This document shows, one piece after another, positions 22,490 to 34,424 of a stretch of DNA of 64,000 bases. How positions within the stretch are numbered: the stretch's first letter is position 1; every line of letters starts with the position of its first letter. The stretch spans positions 124,001 to 188,000 of the forward strand of contig CAJHZI010000441.1 in NCBI GenBank assembly GCA_905160935.1, read 5' to 3'. Position numbers and translations under genes: made by a program. Source of the stretch: Enchytraeus crypticus (lineage: Eukaryota; Annelida; Clitellata; Enchytraeida; Enchytraeidae). The notes under the pieces are model-generated. The model did no database searches. It was not told the origin of the DNA and saw only the letters and a program-made list of their open reading frames with translations.

Positions 22490-23255
22490 TAAATATTAGA
22501 TAATAATAATAATAATAGAAAAGTCATAATAATAGACAAGTTGAAATGCATGCTACATTTAACTACAAAGCGATGCTACAATTTCGTTATACGTGTACAA
22601 ACACAAGATACAATCCAACTGCAAGTAAAACGTTATACTACAATTTAGCTACAAGTACAAATCTATGCTGAAATTTACCTATAGTTACAAATCTACAATA
22701 AAGTTTAAATGAACGAAAAATATCTACAATCTGCAGAAAACATACGACAGTACGCTATTCTATTTAGAAATAGTTTAAACATGTACATTATTGGATGATA
22801 GTTTTAAATATTTTATCACACGTACTGGAGTTACAATTTATAGATTATTCGACACTAAAGTCTTTAATACTATATAGCACTACTTTAGTTTTATAATATG
22901 TGGGATGAGAGAGTGAAGAGCGCTGTCTGGAGACGTTAGGGTTGGTTAAGGTAGGGTAAGACATGATAGTTTATGAGAGTCTTTTGAATAAGGAAGTGTT
23001 GGAAAGGACTAGTTATATTAATTTAGCTGATTAATTTAATTGAAATGATTAATTTAGCTCAATCTATGGGAGGCTGAAATTAATAAATTTTGGTAACACT
23101 GCGACTGAATGACGGCAGCTTGGGTAAGGCAGAATTGATAGGGTTAGCAAATTAAGATAAAAGTAGGACAAATTTAAGATTGACTGAGTTGAGTTGAATG
23201 GGTTTGTACAAATAGGGTCAAGTTGGGTTTAATGATTAGGGCAAAGTTTAACGAG
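22490..23255. other. Unassigned AT-rich sequence
   Basis: Between the SINE and the first minisatellite I see no supported gene. The line of TTAATTGAAATGATTAATTTAGC near 23030 is a short direct duplication only. Confidence 0.45.
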
Positions 23256-23259
23256 TTGG

Positions 23260-23815
23260 GATTGATTGGATAGGGTACAGATGGGTGGAAATGGGTAGGG
23301 TACAGATGGGTGGAAATGTGTAGGGTACAAATGGGTAGGGTACAGATGGGTGGAAATGGGTAGGGTACAAATGGGTAGGGTACAGATGGGTGTAAATGGG
23401 TAGGGTACAAATGGGTAGGGTACAGATGGGTGTAAATGGGTAGGGTACAAATGGGTAGGGTACAGATGGGTGGAAATGAGTAGGGTACAGATGGGTGGAA
23501 ATAGATAGGGTACAGAATTGGTGGAAATGGGTAGGGTACAACTGGTTGGAACTGGGTAGGGTACATATGGAGTGGAATAGGTAAGGTACAGAATTGGTGG
23601 AAATGTGTAGGGTACTGATGAGTGGAAATGGGTAGGTTACAGAAGGGTTGAAATGGGTAGGGTACAGATGGGTGGAAATGGGTAGGTTACAGAAGGGTTG
23701 AAATGGGTAGGGTACAGATGGGTGGAAATAGGTAGGTTACAGAAGGGTTGAAAGGAGTAGGGTACAGATGGGTAGAAATGGGTAGGGTATAGATGGGTTG
23801 AAATGGATAGCTGTG
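23260..23815. repeat. Minisatellite a: 25-bp G-rich unit
   Basis: The unit is GGGTAGGGTACAGATGGGTGGAAAT, with interspersed 15-bp units GGGTAGGGTACAAAT that give a 40-bp higher-order period at about 23325-23470. The + strand has dense GGG runs every few bases. Confidence 0.92.
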
Positions 23816-24330
23816 AAAGGAAAAAGAGACTAGGGTTGATATAAGATTATTAATATATGGCAGGATTGAAAAAGCAACAACTATCGTTTTGTAATCTAAA
23901 TTGTTTATCAAATCAGCCTATCAGGATCTGTTAGTCAACTGTCTATAGGAGTTTTAAGCTGTCGCAATAGAATTAGACTATTAAAATTTTTACACCGGCC
24001 TCGATTTCATATGCAGAATTCAAAGAAGCACGCTTACAGATCGAGCTCATTGCATCACATGGCAAGAGCTCTTCGAGCTGCGTAGTAGAATAAGTAACTA
24101 CCTAAATAATAGAATTTAAATTTGGAAGATGAACCGAGATCACAACAATAAGCAAGCCAGTATTTGTCCACGCGCTCTTGCCGTCTGAAGGAAAATATAC
24201 TGTTTGATATTTATACAAGATATTTGCCAGGTAAGGAAACCGTTGTTCTTATTGTTACAATATTTGAGGAAATGCAAAACAGACAAAAAGATTTTAAAGT
24301 GGTCAGTGAGATATGTTGTGCACTATTAAG
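23816..24330. other. Unassigned spacer between minisatellites
   Basis: No coding frame or repeat family is recognised. It separates arrays a and b. Confidence 0.5.
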
Positions 24331-24334
24331 TGTT

Positions 24335-24992
24335 GCGTGATGTGCTGTAGTATGCTGCGTGATATGATGTGTTATGTGATATGATGTGTTGTATGATATG
24401 ATGTGTTGTGTGATATGATCTGTTGTGTGATATGATGTGTTGTATGACATGATGTGTTGTATGATGTGTTGTATGATATGATGTGTTGTGTGATACGATG
24501 TGTTGTGTGATATGATGTGTTGTGTGATATGATGTGTTGTGTGATACGATGTGATGTGAGATACGATGTGTTGTATGATATGATGTGTTGTATGATATGA
24601 TGTGTTGTATGATATGATGTGTTGTATGATATGATGTGTTGTATGATATGATGTGTTGTATGATATGATGTATTGTTTGATATGATGTATTGTTTGATAC
24701 GACGTGCTGTATGATATGATATGTTGTATGTTATGATGTGTTGTATGATATGATGTGTTGTATGATATGATGTGTTGTGTGATATGATGTGTTGTGTGAT
24801 ATGATGTGTTGTGCGATATGATGTGTTGTGCGATATGATGTGTTGTGCGATATGATGTGTTGTGTGATACGATGTGTTGTGTGATATGATGTATTGTGTG
24901 ATATGATGTGTTGTGTGATATGATGTGTTGTGTGATATGATGTGTTGTGTGATATGATGTATTGTGTGATACGACGTGTTGTGTGATATGAT
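24335..24992. repeat. Minisatellite b: 17-bp unit
   Basis: The unit is GATATGATGTGTTGTGT, with GATACGATG and TTGTAT variants in local runs; there are about 38 copies. Three units make 51 bp, so one frame stays open for 277 codons on the minus strand. That frame is not a gene. Confidence 0.95.
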
Positions 24993-25019
24993 AATTATTG
25001 TGAGAGATGTAATTGAAGA

Positions 25020-26340
25020 GATACGGGTTAGACCACTTTTGCAAGATATTGCAAGATATGAGTTACACCACCTATTTTTAGGGGAGATGAGGATTAGACC
25101 ACTGAATTGTGGGGAATATTTTGGGATAGCCTACTGATATCTTAGGGCCAGTGGGAGAGACAACTTAATTCTTGGGGAATGTGGGTTAGAATATTAAATA
25201 TTTGCGTGAAATACGGGTTAGACCACTTAACTGTCGGAGAGATATGAGTTAGATTACTTAATTTTTAGGGCGGATATGATATGGGACCACTTTATTATTC
25301 GAGAGATTTAAACTACACCACTTAATTTGTTGATGAGACATGGGTTAAACCACTTAATTGTTGGGGAGATTTTAGCTATACTACTGCATTTATTTAGGGG
25401 ACACGAGTTAAACCACTTAATTGTTGGGGAAATTTTATCTATACTACTGCATTTATTTAGGGGATATGGGTTAAACCACTTAATTCTTGGGGAGATATAG
25501 ATTAGACCACTAAGTTTGTTTAGGGGACATATGTGTTAGACCACTTAATTGTTGGGAAGATTTGGGTTAGACCACTTAATTTGCGTAGGGGATATGGAAT
25601 AGGCCACTTAACTAATGAAGAGATACGGATTAGATAGCTCAATTTTTGGGGAGATAAGAGATATAAAACTTTGTCGTTAGTCATTTGAATTTAGAACACT
25701 TAATTGTTGATGGAGATATGGGTTGGACCATTTAATCGTTTGAGAGAATATGTTTAGACAACTTAATTGTTTCAGAGGATATGGGTTAGACCATTTAATT
25801 CTCTGAGAGGATATGGGTTAGACCATTTAAAAGTTTCAAAGGATATGGGTTAGACCATTTAATTGTTTCAGAGGATATGGGTTAGAACACTCAATTGTTT
25901 GAGAGGACTTGCGTTAGAACACTTAATTGCAGGGCGAGACATTCATTACACCTTAATTGTTGGGGGATATTTTGGTTATATTTCTTAATCCCTGGAGAGA
26001 TTAGAGTTAGACTACTTAATACTTGATGATATGTAGGGGAGACCACTTAATTTCTCGACAATTTGATTTCTACTAGTGTTAATACAACTATAGTATTAAT
26101 ACAAATTTGTTGCGGGATATATGGGTTAAACCGCTCAATATTTGGGGAGAAATGGGTTAGACCATTTAACTGTTGGACAGATATGGTTTGGACAACTTAA
26201 TCGTAGGCAAAATTTTGGTTAGATCACCAATTGTTCGAGGAGATACGCGTTGGACCAAGAAATTGTTGGGAATATGTTGAGTTATACCATTTAAATTTTG
26301 CGTCGTTATGGGATAGGCCACAAAATATAGAGGGAAGTTG
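25020..26340. repeat. Minisatellite c: degenerate unit of about 30-33 bp
   Basis: Motifs such as GATATGGGTTAGACCACTTA, then ATTGTTGGGGA recur throughout with much divergence. A two-unit higher-order repeat (TATACTACTGCATTTATTTA) lies at about 25370-25460. It is much older or less homogenised than array b. Confidence 0.85.
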
Positions 26341-26589
26341 AACAATAGACTGCAATGTTGCTTATGTTAACTAATTCTCTTCCTCAGTTATTACAGATAG
26401 AGCAGATCATTGGGTAAATACAGAAGTTTCTTAATCTTGGGACATTGCGAGACCGATTAGGAGGTCGCCAAGTGGAAGACATGCAGTGCCATTGTGCCAA
26501 TCATTAGTGTTGATAAACAGCTCCGTTTATTGTGTCTATTTATGAAGTGTTGTCAAATATGGCACCATATATTGTCCTAATCTTAGTGT

Positions 26590-27835
26590 TCACGCATTAA
26601 AACACCATTGATTGTGCCTATACTTTTTGTTGATGAAGTGCACACAGTACCATTGATTGTGCCTATGTTTAGTGTTGGAGAAGCACAAAGCGTCAATGAT
26701 TGTTCCTATCTTTAGAATTGCATAAGTACACCAATGATTCGCCTATCTGTAGTGTTGGAGAAGCACACAAAGCACCAATGATTTCGCCTATCTGTAGTTT
26801 TGGAGAAGCACATAGCACCAATGATTGTTCCTATCTTTAGTTTTGGAGAAGCATTCACATCACCTTTGGTTGTACATATATCTGGTGCAGGTAAAGTACA
26901 CTCAACACCAATGATTGTGCATTCTCTAGAATTGCACAAGTACACACAGCACTAATGATTGTGCCTTTCTTTAATGTTTGAGAAGCACACAAGGCACCAA
27001 TGATTGTTCCTATCTAATTAAAGATTGAGAAGCACACAAAGCACCATTGATTGTGTCTATCTCTGGTGCTGGAGAAGCACTCAAAGCACCAATGGTGGTG
27101 CCTATCTTTAGTGTTTGAGAAGCATTCACAGCACTAATGATTGTGCCTTTCTTTAGTGTTCGAGAAGTACACAAAGCACCAATGATTGTTCCTATCTTTT
27201 TAATGTTAGAGAAGCACACAGAGCACCATTGATCGTGTCTATCTCTGGTGTTGGAGAAGCCCTCAAAGCACCAATGATTATTTCTATCTCTGGTGTTGGA
27301 TATGTACACTCAGCATCAATGATTGCGCCTATCTTCAGTAATGCAAAGGAACACAAAGCACCAATGATTGTGAATAGCTCTAGTGTTGCTGAAGTACACA
27401 AAGCACCAATGATTGTGCCTTTCTCTGGTGTTGCTTAAATACAAACAACATCATTGATTTTGCCTATACATAGTGTTGATGAAGTAAACACAGCACCATA
27501 GATTGTGCCTATCTTTAGTGTTGGATATGTAATAAGCATACAAAGCACCAATGATTGTGCCAATCTTTAATGTTGGAGAAGCATTGAAAGCGTCATTGAT
27601 GGTGCCCATCTTTGGTGTTTTGTAAGTACACAAAGAACCAATGATTCTGCCTATCTCTAGTGTTGATGAAGTACACACAGCACCATAGATTGGGCCCATC
27701 TCTAGTGTTGATGAAGTACATAGAGCACCATTACATACAATGTAATGTACATACAATGAAGTACATACAATGATTGTGCCTATCTTTAGTGTTAGAGAAG
27801 TACACACAGCACCATTCATTGCCAATCTTTGGTCT
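26590..27835. repeat. Minisatellite d: about 45-bp unit
   Basis: The unit contains CACCAATGATTGTGCCTATC then TTTAGTGTTGGAGAAGCACA; about 27 diverged copies. The frames of 70-120 codons on the minus strand come from this repeat (45 is a multiple of three). Confidence 0.9.
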
Positions 27836-28480
27836 TTTGATAAGTTGGAAAAATAAGCACAGCATCAATTCATCATGGAAAGGAGTAATGCTGCAGCAGA
27901 GTAAATAGATGATGGTTGTTCTATTGCGATGTCTCATTTCAAGTTCTTCAGAGACAGCCGAGTCTATATGAACACATCATAGGTTGCTATGCAAATGATG
28001 TTCAGGACTTTCATAATTCTGTATCGTCACTAATTTACTTTTGCTTGCGGCAGTGAAATGGAATTTTTTCTAATTCCTATGGTAGAGAATTTCTTTGAGA
28101 ACTGCGTAGAGCAACTGCTAGTCTAGAGCAATAGCATTAGCATAACGGCTCTGTCAGGATATCAAATGAAGGAATCCAGTCATCTTTAACAAGTCCCTAT
28201 GGAGTGGACCAAAATTACAGTATGAAGCTAGATTATATGTATTGGATTATGCTTTAGTAGCCATTGCAGGGTGTTATATTTTATAGTATTGCGAGTACTG
28301 TGTGGTATTTTATATTATTGTTACGCTACAGAGTGAAGCTCACTATTTCTAGTATAACCCCCGCGATTAACGCTCAGTATGACCTGACCCGGGCTCACAT
28401 CACGGAAGTACACTGGACCGGTAAAACGGATAATAGGCGTGAGGCTTTCCTTAAAGTCCTGCGGTGTTTGCTACGCTAAA
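27836..28480. other. Unassigned sequence, possibly part of a retroelement fossil
   Basis: A 71-codon frame (28264-28479) ends with TRAHITEVHWTGKTDNRREAFLKVL-like sequence, interrupted upstream by unrelated residues. I do not recognise it. It lies directly before an RNase H-like fragment and may belong to the same element. Confidence 0.3.
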
Positions 28481-28790
28481 CCGTTTTATTCAATTTAATA
28501 TCAGGTGCCTAAAACAGTTCAGCGTGTGGAAAAGAAGGTTCAGTCAAGATGTCTCAAAAGATCAATCCCTAATTTATGGGAGTCCAAATATCCTGGATCC
28601 CATTGTCCGATCAATAGATTCCGGAACCGGATTTACTAATGGCAGCAAAAGGAGTGAAATTTCGGACACTCACACAATAGTCAAATGGACTATGGACCAA
28701 TATCTCTGTTAAACACGCTGAATTGACAGCGATAGACAATTACATTAACATTACAGAGCGGCCATTGTAGAATATTGATAATTACAGGTA
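28480..28790 (+). mobile_element. LINE-like fragment with RNase H-like residues
   Basis: One frame gives DSGTGFTNGSKRSE, resembling the FTDGSK start of RNase H domains; another frame 100 bp later gives KHAELTAIDNYI, resembling the AELxAI motif. The two lie in different frames with a stop between, so this is a decayed fragment. RNase H occurs in LINEs of the I/R1 group. Similarity is short and needs a profile search. Confidence 0.4.
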
Positions 28791-28869
28791 ACTGATAATC
28801 TCCGAGTGGATAATCTCACAGCTGATAATCTCTGAGCTGCGTCAAACGGATTGGCAATTGTGGTTTTCT

Positions 28870-31185
28870 CTAGAGTGAGGGTATTTTTGATCTATGGGGG
28901 ATCAATTGTTGTATTAACCAGAGCGGGGATTATTTTGATTTACCGGGGGCAACTGTGGTCTCAACTAGAGTGGGGGAAATTTAAATCTACCGGGGGACAA
29001 TTGTGCTCTTTTCTAGTGAGGGAATAATTTGGTCTAGTGGGGGGGGGGGGCAATTGTAGTCTTACCTAGCGCGTGGGTAATTTTAATCGAATTAGGACGA
29101 GGGATCTGTGCTGTTATCTAGTGATTGATAAATTTGGATTTACTGGGGGGGGGGCAATGGCTGTCTAATCTATTGATCTTAGCAGCATATCATGGCAGAG
29201 AACCGTATTCAACACTTCAACCAGAAATGGGAGAGACATGACTAGGCTAGAAGACAAACACGTGGAATCTACGTCTTGGAGATGGATTCACAGCACAATC
29301 CATATCGTTCGAAAAGCTGCGCTCACCTCTGTTTGACTACAGAAGCCTCTTGGTGTCTAAACTGTAGTTTACAAAGTTTACGCAACTGTTGATATTTAAC
29401 CAGTTGATTTTCTCACTAGTTAATACTGCTATTAGCATCTTGTCGATCACTACTAACACCATCGTTCATCGTTCAATGAGAGGTATTGTCCAGTTTAGAG
29501 TGAGGGTAACTTTTATCTACTAGGGGGGAGGCAATTGTGCTCGTACATGTATATGGCGACAAAGAAAGTTTTATCTACTGGAGGGGGCAATTGCAGTTTT
29601 ATCTCGAGCGGAGGATAATTTTTATATACCAGGGGCAACTGTTGTCTTACCTATAGCAGTAAAATTTCAATCGATTTGGGGTGGGGCAATATTGCTACCT
29701 CATCTAGAGTGGGGATAATTTTGATCTATAGCAGTAGGACAATTTTGGTAATATCTAGAGTGGCGGTAATTACTTTCTATTGGAGCGAAAGGGGGGGGGG
29801 GGCAATTGTAGCTTTGTTTACATAGAGTGGGTGTTAATGTTTATCTACTTGTGAAATTGTGGTCTCAATTAGACGGGGAAATTGTCGATATATTAGGGGT
29901 GGGGCAATTGCTACCTTATCTATAGTGGGGGTAATTTTGATCCATAGTGGGAGTAATTGCAACCTTATCTAGAGTGCGGGTAATTTTGATCTATAGTGGG
30001 AGCAATTGTTACCTTATCTGGAGCGGGGGTAATTTTGATCTATAGTGGGAACAATTGTTACCTTATCTAGAGTGGGGGTAATTTTGATATATAGTGGGAG
30101 CAATTGTTACCTTATCTGGAGTGGGGGTTATTTTGATCTATAGTGGGAGCAATTGTTGTCTTAACCAGAGCGGGGGTTATTTTGCTCTACCGAGCGCAAC
30201 CGTGGTCTCAAATAGAGTGGGGAAATTAAAATCTACTGGTTTGTGGCAATTACTATTTTATCTAGAGTAGGGATACTTCTGATGCACTAGGAGAGTGCAA
30301 TTGTTGTCTTATCTAGAGTGGGTGTAACTTTACTTAGGGGGGGAAATTGTTGTCTATTGTCTAGAGTGGGTGTAATTTTACTTGGGGGGCAATTGTGGTC
30401 TTATTTAGAGTGGGTGTAACTTTACTTGGGAGGGGGGCAATTGTTGTCTATTGTCTAGAGTGGGTGTAACTTTACTTGGGGGGGGTAATTGTTGTCTTTA
30501 ATTGTGGTCTTATCTAGGTTGGTTGTAACTTTTACGGGGGGGGGGGGGGCAATTGTTGTCTTATCTAGAGTGGGTGTAATATTTTACTGAGGTGGGGAAA
30601 TTGTGGGATAATCTAGAGTGGGTTAATTTTACTTAGGGGGGGAATTGTGGTCTTATCTAGCGTGGAGGTAATTTTGATCTACCTGGGGGGCAATTGTGGT
30701 CTTATCTAGAGTGGGTGTAATATTGGTCTACTGAGGTGGGGAAATTGTGGGATAATCTAGAGTGGGTTAATTTTACTTAGGGGGGGAATTGTGGTCTTAT
30801 CTAGCGTGGAGGTAATTTTGATCTACCTGGGGGGCAATTGTGGCCTTATCTAGAGTGGGTGTAATATTGGTCTACTGAGGTGGGGGCGATTGTGGTCCTA
30901 TCTAGTATGAGGTTAAATTTGATCTAATGGGGGGTTCAATTGTTATCTTTTGTAGTGTGTAGATAATTTAGGTCTACAGGGAGGGGGGAACTGCGGTCTT
31001 ATCTAGTGAGGGGGAAGTTTCGATGTACTGGGGGTGAGGCAATTGCTGTTTTATTTAGAGTGGGGCAACTTTGATCTAACGGGGAGGGGCAATTGATTGC
31101 TATCTAGAGAATGATAATCTTGATCTACTAACGGAGGGGGGGGGGGTGGACAATAGTGATCCTAGGGTCCTAGCTAGGGTCCTAG
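28870..31185. repeat. Minisatellite e: about 50-bp unit with poly-G
   Basis: The unit is GCAATTGTGGTCTTATCTAG then AGTGGGGGTAATTTTGATCT and a G-run of 4-13 bases; about 40 diverged copies. It is interrupted at about 29165-29490 by unique sequence. The G-runs vary in length from copy to copy, as expected from slippage. Confidence 0.9.
29165..29490. other. Non-repetitive block inside minisatellite e
   Basis: About 325 bp without the unit motif. It begins after GGGGGGGGGCAATGGCTGTC and ends before GTCCAGTTTAGAGTG, where the unit resumes. It may be an insertion. I find no terminal repeats or ORF. Confidence 0.55.
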
Positions 31186-31740
31186 TTAGAGGAAAATTAT
31201 GGCCCGAGAGCGAATCAAAATTTAACATTTTGAACTAACTTAAAAGAACTGCCAAGATATTTCAATACTGTAAAAACTTCCACAAGACATTTAAAAACCA
31301 TTTACAACAACAACAATTAGAGCGCTACTGTCGCCTGTGACAACATTGAGTACAAAAACTCGTCGGGAACTAATGCTCGGTTATAGGACTTCGATAGACG
31401 TTTCCGATTACTAGTTATGGAAAGGGTACTTGTTGCCTAGAATAGTTAATATTCGCTAAGAGGATCTGTCGAGAGCCAGCAGGCATTTGCTACACAAGTG
31501 CGCAGTAGATTAGATTCTATGCCTGCACGAGGGCGTCGACACGACGTTAATCTAGCGACTGAAGCTGAAAGGGCGTTATTCTCAGGCGCGACAGAGGCAT
31601 GTTAAATACAAGCGGTCCCGATTAGAAGAAAAACCTTCTTCGTTTCAGTTTCAGGTGATTTTGAATCGGTTAAATTAACTAATTCGATAATTAACCCATG
31701 CAGGGTATAAACGTATACATCCATATCCCATAATAGTAGC
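31186..31740. other. Unassigned sequence with one dispersed repeat
   Basis: A segment at 31297-31352 (AACAACAACAATTAGAGCGC, then TGTGACAACATTGAGTAC) is matched at 37373-37428. The rest is unassigned. Confidence 0.5.
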
Positions 31741-31940
31741 TATACGCCGAGAGAGAAAGAGAGTGTGAGAGGGGGAGAGGGAGAGAGAGAGGGAGAGAGT
31801 GAGAGTAAGCGGGTAAGAGAGGTGATAGAACGGAGAAAGAGTGAGAGTGAGAGAGAGTAAAAGGGTAGAGGTGATATAACAGAGAGTGTGTGAGAGAGAA
31901 AGAGATAGTGAGAATGAGATTGAGGGTGAGAGAGTGCGAT

Positions 31941-31978
<38 letters not shown>

Positions 31979-32105
31979 AGAGTGAGAAAGAGAAATAGAT
32001 ACGGAGAAATTGGTAAAGAGAGATTACAGAGGGAAAGAAATTCAGAGTGAAAGAGAAATAAGAGTAAGAGTGAAGAAAAAGAGCACCAGAATAATAAAAA
32101 GAGAA

Positions 32106-32156
<51 letters not shown>

Positions 32157-32165
32157 GAAAGACAG
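31741..32165. repeat. GA-rich satellite
   Basis: Irregular GAGAGA sequence with pure (GA)n tracts at about 31945-31975 and 32108-32152. The 167-codon Ser/Leu-rich frame on the minus strand is a translation of this tract. Confidence 0.9.
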
Positions 32166-32504
32166 TAGTAAACTTAGTAGCGATAACAAAACAAAAAGTA
32201 AGTAATTACTTTTTTGATACGCACATTGCTTGTACATTGGCATGGAATTCCTAAAACTAATTAAACCATATGAAAGTTGTTGTTGCCAGTGAAGGTTAAT
32301 CTTGTTTCAGAGCTTGCTGTGACTGTTACAACGATTGGAAGTTGATTAGAGTAAGCATAGGTTTTATTGGGTTGAGCTTAGTGTGATTTGGTATGACAAG
32401 GTGGTATACATATTATATAGGGTAGGGATTGGTATATTAGGTATGACGTGGTAGGCAAAGATTTTATAGCTAAGGATGGGTGGGTTCGGGTATGGGGAAT
32501 GGGA

Positions 32505-32937
32505 AATGATGTATGGTTCGGAGTATTGGGCACTGTAAAGGGAGCATAGGCCTATACAGAGACTGCATGTGGCAGAAATGAGAATCGTACGTCTAATATG
32601 TGGAAAAACTAGGAAGGACAGAAGGGAAAATGAATATGTAAGAATGCATTTGAATGTTGAGGGGATTAGGGATAGGTTGGCTCAGTCGAGATTGAGATGG
32701 TATGGGCATATTGTGAGAAAGGCAGATGAGGATGTAGTAAAGAGAATTTGGAGGGTAGAACTGGATGTTAAGCTTGGAAGAGGTAGACCACAACTGACGT
32801 GGGATGCGGCGATTTAAAAGGACATGAAAAATAGGGAATTGACAGATGATATGGTGTGGGACAGAGAGGATTGAGGTCTAGTCGTATCCCGATCCTAGTT
32901 AAACATTGATGTAAAGGAAGATGATGATGATGATGCT
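32505..32937 (+). mobile_element. LINE fragment: C-terminal end of the RT ORF and 3' tail
   Basis: The frame reads MYGSEYWAL, a stop, then VAEMRIVRLICGKTRKDRREN, then RLAQSRLRWYGHIVRKADEDVVKRI and GRGRPQLTWDAAI, a stop, and KDMKNREL. YGSExWALK, AEMRMLRWICG, RLRWYGHVxR and GRGRPKKTW are the standard C-terminal landmarks of RTE/Craft-like LINE polyproteins. Two or three stop codons break the frame. The 3' end is a (GAT)n tail at 32919-32937. The copy is 5'-truncated, as is usual for LINEs. Confidence 0.9.
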
Positions 32938-32939
32938 GT

Positions 32940-33420
32940 ATTAGTACACATATTATATCATAACATAAAATTACTGCATAAATCAATCAATCCTACGTTG
33001 CTTCGAATACACAAAAATTCGATTATATTACAACATGTAACTTATATAAATAGCAAATTATAGCATAATATTACACATTATTACATACAAATTATAGCAT
33101 ATATTACACTAAGATAAAGTACCATTTTAAAATAAAAATCAAATACAATGAAAAATTTATACTCAAATTGTTTCACGATCCCTACGCTTTGCTTATACAT
33201 TATACATAATGTACAATGTATGTATATATCTACTTCTTTATTCGTCAACATTTGACAGGAAGAAAAGCAACAGTAAACAAATCAAACAGCATAAACATAA
33301 AAAGTAGGATCAAAAATAAACCACCACCAATTACACAGTTATAGAGGTTCCGCAAATATTTTATCTTTTATTTATTGCACATTATTTATCTGCAAATCAT
33401 TTCAACCTTTTGATAACTCA
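32940..33420. other. Unassigned AT-rich sequence
   Basis: Short motifs such as TTATAGCATAATATTACAC are loosely repeated, but there is no coding or family assignment. Confidence 0.5.
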
Positions 33421-33427
33421 TCATGTA

Positions 33428-33556
33428 TGAGTTCCTCATGGGAACTTTCCTCATAGGAACTTCCCTCATGGAAACTTCTCTCGTGGGAACTTCCCTCGTG
33501 GGAACTTCCCTCGTGGGAACTTCCCTCATGGGAACCTCCCTCATGGGAACTTCCGC
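33428..33556. repeat. 15-bp minisatellite (about 9 copies)
   Basis: The unit is GGAACTTCCCTCATG or GGAACTTCCCTCGTG. As a multiple of three it keeps frames open on both strands; these are not genes. Confidence 0.9.
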
Positions 33557-33704
33557 TATTCCAGTCCACTGGCTCGAGACTCTAACGACGTTAAATATCA
33601 GGCCAGTACACATTATGACACCCGAAACAATTAAAATTTATAAGAAAAATCTGACCTCAATCTGGAAATATCTTAACAGCACAATTGACCAGATTCCTGA
33701 CAAC

Positions 33705-33830
33705 ATCTCACCTGACTAACACATCTCACCTGACTGACACATCTCACCTGACTGACATCTCACCTGACTGACACATCTCACCTGACTGACACATCTAACC
33801 TGACTGACACATCTCACCTGACTGACCAGA
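33705..33830. repeat. 18-bp minisatellite (about 7 copies)
   Basis: The unit is CATCTCACCTGACTGACA, with one copy shortened and one with TAACC for CACC. It lies within 150 bp of the 15-bp array but is unrelated to it. Confidence 0.9.
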
Positions 33831-34190
33831 TTGATCGGCTGACAATTGGCTCATTGGCTACATCAATAATCAATCAATTACTAAATCAATCAATTTATAA
33901 ATCAATCAATCTTATAATCACACAACTAATGCATCAGTGTAAGACCGTATATATGGTATAAGACATCAGTAACAGTATAAGTTAATAATATGCATATCTA
34001 TGGAGATCCTCTCTATGCAGCATGACACACAAACGACGAGCGGGCAATTAACAGTCATGTACCCTGTTGGTACAGGACCACAATCGGTGTAGAGACTAGT
34101 CCACAGCAAGTCTGGAATGTCAAATATTAATTAGTCTAAAGCACAGAAATCATTTTTACATGACTATACGTTTCTCTACTGTCATAGAAA

Positions 34191-34424
34191 CACACACATT
34201 ATAGTAAAATGATCAACTATGTTGATACCTATAATTTTTTAAACCACATTTTTAAATCTTTAGCAAATTTTCCGTATAACCAGTCCAGTGAATGTCCGAG
34301 ATTTTACTCTCAGATCAGTGTGGCCGGGAATCGAACCCACGAGAGTTCAATTTACCTCAGAATCAGTCATTAGAAACTTTATGACATTACCTGACGTCTC
34401 TTACCACTGTGTTATGGAGATACG
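34191..34424 (-). mobile_element. tRNA-derived SINE, family B
   Basis: B box GGTTCGATTCCCGGCC and tail GATCTGAGAGTAAAATCTCG on the minus strand. The A-box side is diverged (CATAACACAGTGGTAAGAG). Confidence 0.8.

Noticed and set aside
23174-23911. Pro/His/Tyr-rich minus-strand frames (HPSVPYPF)
   Set aside because: Produced by the G-rich 25-bp minisatellite.
24211-25044. 277-codon minus-strand frame rich in HNTSYHTTHH
   Set aside because: It is a translation of the 17-bp minisatellite (three units are 51 bp); no start context, no non-repeat domain.
25020-26340. Internal telomeric repeat (GGGTTAG motifs)
   Set aside because: GGGTTAG occurs once per 30-33 bp unit, never as tandem TTAGGG; it is an ordinary minisatellite.
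26712-27937. Several 70-124 codon frames with IGALCAS repeats
   Set aside because: Produced by the 45-bp minisatellite; unit length is a multiple of three.
31740-32243. 167-codon Ser/Leu-rich minus-strand frame
   Set aside because: GA/CT satellite read as codons.
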